Below, piece by piece: positions 27,737 to 36,644 of a DNA stretch of 64,000 nt. The stretch lies in contig NZ_BCYX01000003.1 of NCBI RefSeq assembly GCF_001598415.1, positions 124,001-188,000 on the forward strand, written 5' to 3'. The notes below the pieces were generated by a model, which was not told where the DNA came from, did not search any database, and worked only from the letters and a program-made list of their open reading frames with translations. Source of the stretch: Sphingomonas mali NBRC 15500. GTDB lineage: Bacteria; Pseudomonadota; Alphaproteobacteria; Sphingomonadales; Sphingomonadaceae. A program made the translations under genes and the position numbers. How positions within the stretch are numbered: position 1 is the stretch's first letter; every line of letters begins with the position of its first letter.

Positions 27737-28633
27737 TCAGCGGATCGAGCGGCGATAGGCGCCGGGCGTAACCCCCGTCGTCCGTCCGAAGATTCGGGTC
27801 AGATGCTCCTGGTGCGTGAAGCCACACCGTACCGCGATCTCGGCGATCGGCAGGTCGCCGCGCAGCAGTTCGCGTGCCCGCTCGACGCGCTGCTCGATGA
27901 TGTACTGATAGGGCGCCCGTCCGGTCGAGCGCTTGAATTGGCGCGCGAAATGGATCGGGCTCAGGTTGGCGGCACGCGCCAGATCGTCGACGCTGAGCGG
28001 CGCCTCCATCTTTTCCGCGACCACCGCCCGGACCCGCGCCATCTGGCTCGGCTGGAGCCCGGTAATGCGCGGCAGCTCGGTCTGGCGTGCGATCGCGTGG
28101 TGCCGCACCAGCTGCGCCGCGATCAGACGGGCGACGCTGTCCGCGAAGAGGTCGGACTGCTTTTCCTTCATCATCGTGCAGGCCAGTCGGGCCAGCTGCT
28201 CAAGCAGCGGATCATGTTCGCCCATGCGGGGAAGAAATTCCACCGCGTCTATGTCGTCGCGACATAGCTCCCGCACGGCGGCGTCGGTGAGCGCGCGAGA
28301 CACATAAAGATGCACGGTTTCCAATGGCGCCAGCAGCGCCACGCCGAAGTCGCGCTGAGCGGGAAGGAAAAAAAGGCCGCCGGTGCCGATCCGCGCCTCC
28401 CGCCGCTCTCCGCTCAGCTCGCGCCGAATGCGAACGGGGCCGTTCATGTGGACGATGATCAAATGGTGCTCATTGGCCCGAAATGCATCCGCATAGGGGT
28501 TTTCGCGCTGATGCGACGCGTAGAAGGACTGCCATTCCAACGAGTCGCTCGATCGCAGGATCTCATGCTCCGAACGCAACAGAATGCCATGAGTGTCGGC
28601 AGCGGTGAGGCCACATCCCTCCCCTGTACGCAT
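27737..28633 (-). CDS. AraC-family transcriptional activator
   Basis: A 298-residue regulator. The N-terminal half is an AraC-binding-like sensor domain (ANEHHLIIVHMNGPVRI; GTGGLFFLPAQRDFGV). The C-terminal roughly 100 residues hold two helix-turn-helix motifs, the first in SVDDLARAANLSPIHFARQFKR and the second in PIAEIAVRCGFTHQEHLTRIF, ending in GVTPGAYRR. This is the classical AraC/XylS DNA-binding domain. The ATG at 28633 follows AGAGAGGA; longer in-frame starts upstream are unsupported. It lies between the two promoter-like repeats and is the obvious candidate to activate both the receptor/GH106 operon and the GH3/hydroquinone operon. Effector unknown; hydroquinone or its glucoside is a guess. 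Confidence 0.9.
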   Translation of the reverse strand: MRTGEGCGLTAADTHGILLRSEHEILRSSDSLEWQSFYASHQRENPYADAFRANEHHLIIVHMNGPVRIRRELSGERREARIGTGGLFFLPAQRDFGVALLAPLETVHLYVSRALTDAAVRELCRDDIDAVEFLPRMGEHDPLLEQLARLACTMMKEKQSDLFADSVARLIAAQLVRHHAIARQTELPRITGLQPSQMARVRAVVAEKMEAPLSVDDLARAANLSPIHFARQFKRSTGRAPYQYIIEQRVERARELLRGDLPIAEIAVRCGFTHQEHLTRIFGRTTGVTPGAYRRSIR

Positions 28634-29121
28634 GTCCCATCCTCTCTCGCTACCGGCCGACCCTTCGGGTTTTAGCATTAAGTGTGGCGAGAAACCGCGC
28701 GATTGTACAGGCGTTAGTCGCCCATCTGTGGTCCAGAGCAATGGAAGTCGTTGTCTACGCTCAATCATTTCGTACGGAGAACGTCTCCGTTGAAGGCACC
28801 ATCGATCGATTGCGCTGATCTTGCCGCCCCCGTCCCTAGAGCTCGTCAGCTCGACAAGCCCAGGTGATGGATTCGATCGGTGTTGAAGTGATACGATATC
28901 GCTCCAACGATCGCTGGCTTTATAGCTCGTTTCGCACCGTCGAGTAGCGTCGGCGCGTACCCACCTTCGGGCGTGACCGTGCAAGCCGTGCCGAAGCACG
29001 CTGATATTGTGCAGGAAGACGGTGTCCCTCCGCTTCTAGCGTTGCCCCAACCAGCCCACGGGCCAAACGCCTTCGGGAATCGAGCGCGAACCAGCGCTGC
29101 GGCAGGCAGAGGAGATCGGCA
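28634..29121. other. Divergent regulatory region, AraC / hydroquinone operon
   Basis: About 490 bases between divergent genes. It contains repeat copy B (28966-29058), a short palindromic patch around CGATATCG near 28895, and the AGAGGAGAT ribosome-binding site at 29106-29116. No gene is supported inside it. Confidence 0.5.
28966..29058 (+). repeat. Promoter-like repeat, copy B (hydroquinone operon side)
   Basis: The plus-strand partner of copy A. The core 28990-29031 ends about 90 bases before the ATG at 29122. It includes the imperfect inverted pair GCAC...GTGC around GCTGATATT and a conserved CTAGC about 35 bases downstream of that pair. The conservation between otherwise unrelated intergenic regions argues for a regulatory role. 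Confidence 0.8.
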
Positions 29122-29193
29122 ATGTCGGACGTCATCCGCCGATTCGGCTCTCTTGAGGACTTCGAGGAAGGCGACGTCGAGATCATCAACGAC
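29106..29193 (+). pseudogene. 5' fragment of a second hydroquinone-dioxygenase small-subunit gene
   Basis: The sequence from the ribosome-binding site GCAGAGGAGAT through codon 24 is a diverged copy of 31625-31712, the start of the intact small-subunit gene; 19 of the 24 encoded residues are identical. After the IINDD-equivalent codons the similarity stops. The frame continues without a stop for 38 more codons into the GH3 gene. This is therefore the severed head of a paralogous gene now sitting, with its start signals, in front of GH3. Confidence 0.85.
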
Positions 29194-29307
29194 CGTGGAC
29201 CTTCTTGGTCAGCATTGGACCGCTCCCCGCGGCACCTGACGCGAAACGCTTGCGGACGAGGGTGTGCAGCGGCCAGTGGTCGGTTGCGGCGGCAGAGGAG
29301 AACCCGA

Positions 29308-31587
29308 TTGCGCGGCCGCCAGGGACGTTTTTGGGGCCTGCTCGCGACAGCCTCATTGATCCTCGGCGCCACGCCTGTTGGGGCCAAAGGCCCGGTCAGC
29401 GACGCCGAGGTAGCAGCACGTGTCGATGCTCTGCTTGCGCGCATGACTCCCGCGGAAAAGGCGGGCCAGATCACGCAGGAGTTCGATTTCAGCACCATGC
29501 CCAATGGCGTGAAGCCCGACGCGGCGATCGCCGCGGGCCGGGTGGGGTCGCTGCTTTTCCTGACCGATCCAGCCGAAATCAATCGCCTTCAGAAAATTGC
29601 GGTCGAGCAGAGCCGGCTGAAGATCCCCCTGCTGTTTGGCTTTGATGTCATCCATGGGCTTCGCACGATTTTTCCCGTGCCGATCGGCATGGCCGCCTCA
29701 TGGGATCCGAAGATGGTCCAGTCGGTGCAAACGATCGCCGCGGCCGAGGCAAGATCCGTCGGGGTGCATTGGGCCTTCGCGCCGATGGTCGACATTGCCC
29801 GCGATCCGCGTTGGGGTCGGATCGTGGAGGGCGCAGGGGAAGATCCTTATCTTGGCGCGGCGATGGCACGCGCGCAGGTCCTCGGCTTTCAAGGTCCCTA
29901 TATCGGCAGCGCGGACCATATTATCGCCGGGCCCAAGCATTTCGCCGGCTATGGCGCGGCCCTGGGCGGGCGCGACTATGACCAGGCCGACATCTCCGAC
30001 GAGCAGCTGTGGAACGTCTACCTGCCGCCGTTCAAGGCCGCGCTGGATGCCGGCGCCGGCAGCATCATGAGCGCCTATATGGCGCTCAACGGCGTGCCCG
30101 GGGCGGGCAATCGCTGGCTCCTCACCGATGTCCTTCGCAAGCAATGGGGCTTCAAGGGCATCGTGGTAAGCGACGCCATGGCGGTGCAGTCGCTGGTGAC
30201 CCATGGATATGCCGCGGAAACGACGGACGCGGGCATTCGAGCCCTCACGGCTGGGCTCGACATGGAAATGAGCATGCCCGGGCAAAGCGCTTTTTCCACC
30301 CTGCCCGCGTCATTGGCTGCCGGTAAGATTCAGATGGCCGAGCTTGACCGGGCGGTTCGCCGGATCCTCGAGGCCAAGGTGCGCATGGGCCTGTTTGATA
30401 ATCCCTATGTGGACGAGAAGAAGGCGGCGGCCATGCTCGCCAGGCCTGAGCATCGCGACGCCGCGCGCGTCGCGGCGGAGCGATCGGCCGTCCTGCTCCG
30501 CAATGAGGGCAATTTGCTCCCGCTGAAGCCGAGCGCAATCAAGTCGATCGCCGTCATCGGGCCACTGGCGGACTCCAAGCTCGACACGCTTGGTCCCTGG
30601 GTGTTCGACCACCATGTCGGCGAGACCGTAACCATATTGGACGGGATCCGGCACAAGGTTGGGGCCGGCGTCCGGGTGGGATACGCCGCTGGTGTTCAAA
30701 TGCCCGCGCGGCAAAATCCATCGATCTTCGAGGCGTTCGTTCCGCGACCGCCCAAAGTAGCGATTGACGAGGATGCGGAGATCAAGCGGGCTATGGCGCT
30801 CGTCGCCGCATCGGACGTCGCTGTGCTGGTCCTCGGCGAGGATTCACTGATGATCGGTGAAATGGCTTCCCGGTCCAGTTTCGATCTGCCAGGCCGACAG
30901 CGGGAATTGTTGAAGGCTGTCGTCGCCACCGGAAAACCGGTCGTATTGCTCTTGATGAACGGTCGGCCGCTCACGATCGGCGCGGCCAAGCCTCAAGCTG
31001 TGATGGACATCTGGTACCCCGGTACGCAGGGCGGAAATGCCGTCGCCAACCTGTTGTTCGGCGACGCTGTCCCGGGTGGCAAGCTGCCCTTCACCTGGCC
31101 CGCGAGCGCGTCGCAGGTTCCGTTGGTCTATTCTTATTATCTGTCCCACGATCTGCCGAATGCGGCGAAGCGCTACTGGGATACGTCGAATGCGCCGACC
31201 TACCCTTTCGGCTACGGCCTTTCCTATTCGACGTTCGCCTTTTCCAATCTGAAACTCGACAAGACCGTCGTCGCGCCCGGCCAACCGCTTTCCGTATCGG
31301 TCGATGTCAAGAATACCGGTCAGCGCACCGCCGACGAAGTCGCGCAGCTCTATATCCATCAACGCTTCGGTACGTCTTCCCGGCCGCGACGCGAACTCAA
31401 GGGGTTCGAGCGCTTGACGCTCAAGCCCGGCGAAGTCCGCACCGTCAAGTTCATCCTTTCGGCAGCGGATCGCACCTACTGGAGCGCCGCGACCCGCTCC
31501 TGGACGGCGGACGAGGCTCCTTTCGACCTTTGGGTTGGCGACAGTTCCGAAGCGACGCTCTCAACCTCGTTTTCCGTTCGGAAATGA
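29308..31587 (+). CDS. GH3 beta-glucosidase, exported
   Basis: A GH3 family beta-glycosidase of about 759 residues from a TTG at 29308. This start has AGAGGAG upstream and gives a good signal peptide (RFWGLLATASLILGATPVGA). The frame is also open from the ATG at 29122, which would add 62 residues including a dioxygenase fragment and bury the signal peptide. The (beta/alpha)8 domain has WAFAPMVDIARDPRWGR and KHFAGYG, and the nucleophile aspartate lies in GIVVSDAMAV. A second alpha/beta domain and a fibronectin-like C-terminus (YPFGYGLSYS, ELKGFERL) complete the BglX-type layout. Heading a hydroquinone operon, it probably releases glucose from an aryl glucoside. Confidence 0.9.
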   Translation: MRGRQGRFWGLLATASLILGATPVGAKGPVSDAEVAARVDALLARMTPAEKAGQITQEFDFSTMPNGVKPDAAIAAGRVGSLLFLTDPAEINRLQKIAVEQSRLKIPLLFGFDVIHGLRTIFPVPIGMAASWDPKMVQSVQTIAAAEARSVGVHWAFAPMVDIARDPRWGRIVEGAGEDPYLGAAMARAQVLGFQGPYIGSADHIIAGPKHFAGYGAALGGRDYDQADISDEQLWNVYLPPFKAALDAGAGSIMSAYMALNGVPGAGNRWLLTDVLRKQWGFKGIVVSDAMAVQSLVTHGYAAETTDAGIRALTAGLDMEMSMPGQSAFSTLPASLAAGKIQMAELDRAVRRILEAKVRMGLFDNPYVDEKKAAAMLARPEHRDAARVAAERSAVLLRNEGNLLPLKPSAIKSIAVIGPLADSKLDTLGPWVFDHHVGETVTILDGIRHKVGAGVRVGYAAGVQMPARQNPSIFEAFVPRPPKVAIDEDAEIKRAMALVAASDVAVLVLGEDSLMIGEMASRSSFDLPGRQRELLKAVVATGKPVVLLLMNGRPLTIGAAKPQAVMDIWYPGTQGGNAVANLLFGDAVPGGKLPFTWPASASQVPLVYSYYLSHDLPNAAKRYWDTSNAPTYPFGYGLSYSTFAFSNLKLDKTVVAPGQPLSVSVDVKNTGQRTADEVAQLYIHQRFGTSSRPRRELKGFERLTLKPGEVRTVKFILSAADRTYWSAATRSWTADEAPFDLWVGDSSEATLSTSFSVRK

Positions 31588-31640
31588 GCCGTCGCACGAT
31601 CCCAGATTGGCGGCCTCGTGGCACGCAGAGGAGATAGACG

Positions 31641-32150
31641 ATGTCCGATGTCATTACCCGGTTCGGTTCTCTCGAGGGCTATGAAAAAGGTGGCGTCGAG
31701 ATCATCAACGACGATCCGCGCAATTATGTCTTCTCGAACGTCTTCGAGGTCGCCAAGACCAGCGCGCCCTACGAACGCGTCGCCGTCGGCATCAATTTCG
31801 AATATGTGATCGAAGCCGCCCGCGCGGAGGGCACCTCGCCCTGGTTCACCAGCGCCCATGACGAGTTCGTCCTGTGCATGGACGGCGAAGTCGACGTGCA
31901 CCTTATCAAGCTCGCGGTTCCCGAGGATCATGTCGATCCCGAGCAGGACGGAGCGGTGGAACTGCTCAATGCGATGCCGGAGGGCCGCAAGATGGGTCGG
32001 CTCGTACTGGGCCGCGGCCATCAGGGCCTCCTGCCTGTCGGCGCGGCCTATCGGTTCCACGCCGACAAGCCGGCGGTCATCCTGCTACAGACGATCGCCG
32101 GCGACGTTACCGTCCAGAAATGGGCGAAAATCTGCCAGACCGCGGCCTGA
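31641..32150 (+). CDS. hapC: Hydroquinone 1,2-dioxygenase, small subunit
   Basis: A 169-residue cupin-like subunit (about 19 kDa) of the heteromeric Fe(II) hydroquinone 1,2-dioxygenase, as in HapC/PnpC. It begins MSDVITRFGSLEGYEKG and contains HDEFVLCMDGEVDVHLIKL and GAAYRFHADKPAVIL, typical of this family. It precedes the large subunit by 40 bases. AGAGGAGAT lies upstream of the ATG. The holoenzyme opens hydroquinone to 4-hydroxymuconic semialdehyde in the cytoplasm. The 5' end of this gene has a diverged duplicate in front of GH3. Confidence 0.87.
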   Translation: MSDVITRFGSLEGYEKGGVEIINDDPRNYVFSNVFEVAKTSAPYERVAVGINFEYVIEAARAEGTSPWFTSAHDEFVLCMDGEVDVHLIKLAVPEDHVDPEQDGAVELLNAMPEGRKMGRLVLGRGHQGLLPVGAAYRFHADKPAVILLQTIAGDVTVQKWAKICQTAA

Positions 32151-32190
32151 TCGCGCCGCGCCTTTTCCCGACTCTTCAGGAGATACGTCC

Positions 32191-33219
32191 ATGGCCATGT
32201 CGCTATCGCATGAAGCCCCGAGCGCTTCACACACCAGCACCGCCAGCACCGACACCGAAACGCTGGAGATCAGCAACCAGACCGGCTTCCGCGCCTTTCG
32301 CGCCGGCGGCTTCCGCTTTGTGCGGGACGAATATTTCGCGCATCTCTCCTGGCCGGGCGGCACGCACACCATCCCGATCGACGTATTCCTCCGCGCGATG
32401 ATGCGCGACGTCGCCTGGGGCTTCTTCTACGGCGTGGTGAATTTCGACGCCGTGTTCGGCACGATCAACCATTATGGCGAAGTGACGATGTTCGCCGGGC
32501 GTTTCAACGACGCTTATCGCAGCGCCGGCCGGGACTATTCGGAGCGCTTCCAGTCCGCCGCACTGATGGAAACCTTCAAGAAGCTGCTCTCCGACTGGAC
32601 CGTCGAGGGCTACGATCCCTTCGCGGCGCCAATGGAGACGGGCGTGCCTTGGGGCGTGAAGCAGGGCACGAACGATGCGGCGATCACGCGCCAGCGGGTG
32701 ACCGCGCATCGTATGGTGGGCCTGCCCGGCGACACGCCGCTGCGCACCGACGAGGCTGGGTTCCCGGTCAACCGCCAGTTCGCCGACGTGCCGCAGGACC
32801 AGCCGCTAGTCGAGGCCGAGCCGGGTTTCGAGCATGAAGTGAGTGCCTATAACCTGTTCGCCTACCTTTCCCGCTCGGACGTCACCTGGAACCCCAGCGT
32901 CTGCTCGGTGGTGGGAGACAGCCTTTTCTGCCCGACCTCCGAGGAGTTCATCTTGCCGGTCGAGCACGGCAATGATCGCTGCGAGTGGTTCCTCCAGCTG
33001 TCCGACGAAATCACCTGGGACGTGAAGGACAAGGAAACCGGAAAACCGCGCGCGCGTGTGCTCGCCCGAGCCGGGGACATCTGCTGCATGCCCGCCGACA
33101 TCCGCCATCAGGGCTATTCGACCAAGCGGTCGATGCTGCTCGTCTGGGAAAACGGCTCCCCCAAGATCCCTCAAATGATCGCGGACGGCACCGCCCCCGT
33201 CACACCGGTGCAGTTCTAA
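32191..33219 (+). CDS. hapD: Hydroquinone 1,2-dioxygenase, large catalytic subunit
   Basis: A 342-residue iron-bearing subunit (about 38 kDa) of hydroquinone 1,2-dioxygenase. His259, Asn261, Glu265 (in EHGNDRCEW) and His306 (in IRHQGYS) have exactly the spacing of the four iron ligands described for PnpD of the PnpCD enzyme (His256, Asn258, Glu262, His303). This is strong evidence for function rather than a generic cupin. AGGAG precedes the ATG at 32191. It lies directly between the small subunit and the semialdehyde dehydrogenase (two-base gap), the order expected of hap/pnp-type operons. Confidence 0.92.
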   Translation: MAMSLSHEAPSASHTSTASTDTETLEISNQTGFRAFRAGGFRFVRDEYFAHLSWPGGTHTIPIDVFLRAMMRDVAWGFFYGVVNFDAVFGTINHYGEVTMFAGRFNDAYRSAGRDYSERFQSAALMETFKKLLSDWTVEGYDPFAAPMETGVPWGVKQGTNDAAITRQRVTAHRMVGLPGDTPLRTDEAGFPVNRQFADVPQDQPLVEAEPGFEHEVSAYNLFAYLSRSDVTWNPSVCSVVGDSLFCPTSEEFILPVEHGNDRCEWFLQLSDEITWDVKDKETGKPRARVLARAGDICCMPADIRHQGYSTKRSMLLVWENGSPKIPQMIADGTAPVTPVQF

Positions 33220-33221
33220 AC

Positions 33222-34712
33222 ATGGCGCGGCCCCATCCCCTCCCCTCCTTCCAGACCAAGCTGCTGATCGACGGGGAGTGGTGCGATGGCGCCGAAGGCG
33301 GCACGATCTCGGTGGCGAACCCGTTCGATGGCGAGACGCTGGCGGAGGTTGCCATCGCGACCGCCGCCGACGTCGATCGCGCGGTGAAAGCGGCCGAGCG
33401 CGCGTTCCCGGCGTGGCGGGCACTGGCGGCGCACGAGCGCGGCAGGCTGCTCCTCAAGCTCGCTGATGCGATCGAGGCGGATACCGCCAATCTCGCCGGG
33501 ATCGAGGCGCTCGATACGGGCCACCCGATCCGCGACTGCCTCGCGCTGGACGTGCCGCGCACGGTGCTGTGCTTCCGCTATTTCGGAGGCATGGCGGACA
33601 AACTGGAAGGCTCAGTCGTACCTGTCGACGCGGGCTTCCTCAATTATGTCGAGCGCGAGCCGATCGGCGTGGTCGGCGCGATCGTTCCGTGGAACTTCCC
33701 GCTGATGTTCACCAGCTGGAAGCTCGGACCGGCGCTCGCGGCCGGCAACACCGTCGTGATCAAACCGTCCGAGATCACACCGCTGTCGACGTTGCGGATC
33801 GGTGAGTTGATGCAGCAGGTCGGCTTTCCGGCCGGCGTGGTCAACATCGTCACCGGCTATGGCCAGGACGCCGGGCAGCGCATCGCGGAGCACCCCGGCA
33901 TCGGCAAAGTCGCCTTTACCGGGTCCACCGCGACGGGTCGCCGGATCGTCGAGGCCTCGGCGGCCAACCTCAAGAAGGTGCAGCTGGAGCTGGGCGGCAA
34001 GGGACCGAACATCGTGTTTGCGGACGCGAACCTGCCCGCGGCGATCGGCGGATCGGCCTTCGCGATCTTCCACAATCAAGGCCAGGCCTGCATCGCCGGA
34101 TCACGCCTGATCCTGCACGAGTCGATCGCCGACGCCTTTCTCGAGAAGTTCGTCGCACTCGCCCGTTCGATCCGGCTGGGCGACCCGCTGAACCCGAAGA
34201 CCGAAATGGGGCCGCTCACCTCGCGATTGCACCAGGAGCGCGTGCTGTCCTTCGTCGACATCGCCCGCGAACAGGGCGGCGACGTGCTGACCGGCGGCCG
34301 GGCGCCGACGGACCCGGCACTCGCCGCCGGATGCTTTGTCGAACCCACCATCGTCCGCGCGAAGCCCGATCACCGGGTGGCGCAGGAGGAAGTGTTCGGC
34401 CCCTTCGTCACCGTGCTGACCTTTAGCACTGACGAGGAGGCACTGGCGATCGCCAACGGCACCGAATACGGCCTTGGCGCCGGATTGTGGACGCAGGACA
34501 TCACCCGCGCACACCGCTTCGCCAAACAGCTGCACGCCGGCATGGTGTGGATCAACAGCTACAAGCGCGTACATCCCGCTTCGCCCTTCGGCGGCGTCGG
34601 TCGCTCGGGCTATGGTCGCGAGATGGGCTTCGAGGCGATGCGCGAATATACAGTGGCGAAGTCAGTCTGGATCAATGTCGATGCGCAGATCCCGCCTTTC
34701 TACCGGCGCTGA
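33222..34712 (+). CDS. hapE: 4-Hydroxymuconic semialdehyde dehydrogenase
   Basis: A 496-residue NAD(P)-dependent aldehyde dehydrogenase. It has the PWNFPL coenzyme region, VAFTGSTATGR, the catalytic glutamate in LELGGKGPN and the nucleophile Cys290 in GQACIAGSR, and it ends in a SGYGREMGFEAMREYT stretch common to ALDHs. The family alone would allow many substrates. The position two bases after the dioxygenase and eight bases before maleylacetate reductase fixes the likely reaction: 4-hydroxymuconic semialdehyde to maleylacetate. Confidence 0.9.
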   Translation: MARPHPLPSFQTKLLIDGEWCDGAEGGTISVANPFDGETLAEVAIATAADVDRAVKAAERAFPAWRALAAHERGRLLLKLADAIEADTANLAGIEALDTGHPIRDCLALDVPRTVLCFRYFGGMADKLEGSVVPVDAGFLNYVEREPIGVVGAIVPWNFPLMFTSWKLGPALAAGNTVVIKPSEITPLSTLRIGELMQQVGFPAGVVNIVTGYGQDAGQRIAEHPGIGKVAFTGSTATGRRIVEASAANLKKVQLELGGKGPNIVFADANLPAAIGGSAFAIFHNQGQACIAGSRLILHESIADAFLEKFVALARSIRLGDPLNPKTEMGPLTSRLHQERVLSFVDIAREQGGDVLTGGRAPTDPALAAGCFVEPTIVRAKPDHRVAQEEVFGPFVTVLTFSTDEEALAIANGTEYGLGAGLWTQDITRAHRFAKQLHAGMVWINSYKRVHPASPFGGVGRSGYGREMGFEAMREYTVAKSVWINVDAQIPPFYRR

Positions 34713-34719
34713 ACCGGCG

Positions 34720-35799
34720 GTGCGGAATTTCACCTATCGGGGCCTGCCGACACAGGTCATCTTTGGGCACGGCACGATCGGCGATCTGGGCTCGGTGCTG
34801 GAGCAACAGGGCGTGCGCCGCGCCCTGTTGCTCTCCACGCCGCAGCGGGCACAACAGGCGCTGGATGCCACCCGGTCGCTCGGCGACACGATCGTCGCGA
34901 GCTTCGCCGGGGCGAGAATGCACACCCCGATCGATGTGACCGCCAGCGCCCAAGCCTTGCTGGAAGCATCGGCGGCGGACGGCGTCATCGCGTTCGGCGG
35001 CGGCTCCACCATCGGCCTTGGCAAGGCGCTGGCCGTGCGGACCGGCGTGCGCCACATCGCCATCCCCACCACCTATGCCGGGTCGGAGATGACCCCGATC
35101 CTCGGCGAGACCGCCGATGGCCGTAAGACTACGCGCCGTTCGGCCGACATCCTGCCCCACGCGGTACTCTACGACGTCGCGCTGACGCTGAGCCTGCCGA
35201 CGGCCATTTCGGGCACCAGCGGCATCAACGCGATCGCGCATGCGGTGGAAGGCCTTTATGCCCGCGACGCCAATCCGGTGATGCAGCTGGTCGCACAGGA
35301 AGGCATCCGCGCCCTCGCCGACGCGCTTCCCGGCATCGTCGTGAATGGCGCCGATCTCGCGGCGCGCGAGCAGGCGCTGTACGGCGCATGGCTGTGCGGC
35401 ATGGTGCTCGGCTCGGTCGGAATGGCGCTGCATCACAAGCTCTGCCACACGCTCGGCGGCGGGTTCGACCTCCCGCACGCCGAAACCCATGCGATCGTGT
35501 TGCCCCATGCGCTAGCCTACAACGCGCCGGCAATACCCGAGGCGATGGCGATGCTGCGGCAGGCGCTGGGCGATGAGAATCCGGCGCACGCACTCTACAC
35601 GCTGACCGAACGTGTCGGGGCACCGCGCGCTCTTCGCCTCATCGGCCTGCCGGAGAGCGGCATCGACACGGCGACCGATCAGGTGCTGGAAAACGCTTAC
35701 TGGAATCCGCGCCCGCTGACACGCGCCGCCCTCCGCGAGCTGATCGCGCGCGCCTGGTCGGGCGAGTCCCCGGCGCCGATAGAAGACACCGCCGCGTGA
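34720..35799 (+). CDS. hapF: Maleylacetate reductase
   Basis: A 359-residue iron-type alcohol dehydrogenase family enzyme that reduces maleylacetate to 3-oxoadipate. It shows GGGSTIGLGKA for NAD(P)H, PTTYAGSEMTPI, SGINAIAHAVE and HHKLCHTLGGGFDLPHAETHA, the pattern of maleylacetate reductases (TcbF/PnpF-like). The GTG at 34720 (reading MRNFTYRGLP) is preferred because relatives begin in that way; in-frame ATGs at 34675 and 34681 would overlap hapE. Its stop overlaps the next start (GTGA). Confidence 0.9.
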   Translation: MRNFTYRGLPTQVIFGHGTIGDLGSVLEQQGVRRALLLSTPQRAQQALDATRSLGDTIVASFAGARMHTPIDVTASAQALLEASAADGVIAFGGGSTIGLGKALAVRTGVRHIAIPTTYAGSEMTPILGETADGRKTTRRSADILPHAVLYDVALTLSLPTAISGTSGINAIAHAVEGLYARDANPVMQLVAQEGIRALADALPGIVVNGADLAAREQALYGAWLCGMVLGSVGMALHHKLCHTLGGGFDLPHAETHAIVLPHALAYNAPAIPEAMAMLRQALGDENPAHALYTLTERVGAPRALRLIGLPESGIDTATDQVLENAYWNPRPLTRAALRELIARAWSGESPAPIEDTAA

Positions 35800-36644
35800 C
35801 CGACTCCAGCTTTGCCGCGATCACCCAGTCGGCGATCGACTCCATGGCCAAAGCGCCGAACGCCCGATTGCGGGACGTGCTGTCGGTTGTCCTCCGCCAC
35901 CTGCACGACGCCATTCGCGAAACACGGCTCACCGCCGCCGAATGGGAAGCCGTGATCGCATTCCTTACCCGCACCGGCGAGACGTGCAGCGCGGAGCGGC
36001 AGGAATTCATTCTGTTGTCCGACTTCCTCGGCGTGTCCATGCTGGTCGATGCACTGAACCATGCGAGCGGTAGCGGCGTGAGCGAGTCCACGGTGTTCGG
36101 CCCCTTCTATGCCGGCAGGCAGCCCATCCTCCCCGTCGGCACATCAATCCTGAAGCGCGCCGAGAAGGGCGCATCATTGAGGATGCGCGGCACGGTCCGG
36201 TCGCAGGATGGGACGCCGACCAGTGGCGCGCTGGTCGAGGTCTGGCAAGCCGCGCCCAACGGCCTGTACGACGTTCAGGATCCGGCACAGCCCGCCGGTC
36301 ACCTACGCGCGAGCTTCGAAACGGCGGCGGACGGCAGTTTCGCGTTCGAGACGATCCTGCCTGTCAGCTATGCGATCCCGGACGACGGCCCGGTCGGTGA
36401 CTTGCTGCAGGCGCTCGGCCGGCATCCCAACCGACCGGCGCACATCCATTTCATGATCACCGCCACCGGTTGCCGCCCGCTCGTCACGCACCTGTTCATC
36501 GATGGCGATCCTTATCTCGAAAGCGACGCGGTGTTCGGCGTGAAGTCTTCGCTCGTCGTCCGCCCGCAACGACGAGCCGATGGCAGCCTTGCGATCGATT
36601 ATCCGTTCACTCTGGCCGGTGCTGCCATGGGGCAGGATGGATGA
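35796..36644 (+). CDS. Intradiol dioxygenase, hydroxyquinol 1,2-dioxygenase-like
   Basis: A 282-residue Fe(III) intradiol ring-cleavage dioxygenase. The N-terminal helical dimerisation domain (about 1-100) is followed by the beta-sandwich with the four ligands Tyr158 (GLYDVQD), Tyr192 (VSYAIPDD), His216 and His218 (RPAHIHFM). In this operon, hydroxyquinol (1,2,4-benzenetriol), giving maleylacetate, is the best-fitting substrate; catechol is the alternative. The GTG start at 35796 overlaps the hapF stop. It gives the operon a second entry to maleylacetate. Confidence 0.88.
   Translation: MTDSSFAAITQSAIDSMAKAPNARLRDVLSVVLRHLHDAIRETRLTAAEWEAVIAFLTRTGETCSAERQEFILLSDFLGVSMLVDALNHASGSGVSESTVFGPFYAGRQPILPVGTSILKRAEKGASLRMRGTVRSQDGTPTSGALVEVWQAAPNGLYDVQDPAQPAGHLRASFETAADGSFAFETILPVSYAIPDDGPVGDLLQALGRHPNRPAHIHFMITATGCRPLVTHLFIDGDPYLESDAVFGVKSSLVVRPQRRADGSLAIDYPFTLAGAAMGQDG

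Noticed and set aside
31641..32150. Annotation as a generic cupin-domain protein
   Set aside because: Adjacency to a large subunit with PnpD-type iron-ligand spacing and to the downstream pathway enzymes makes the hydroquinone dioxygenase small subunit much more specific.
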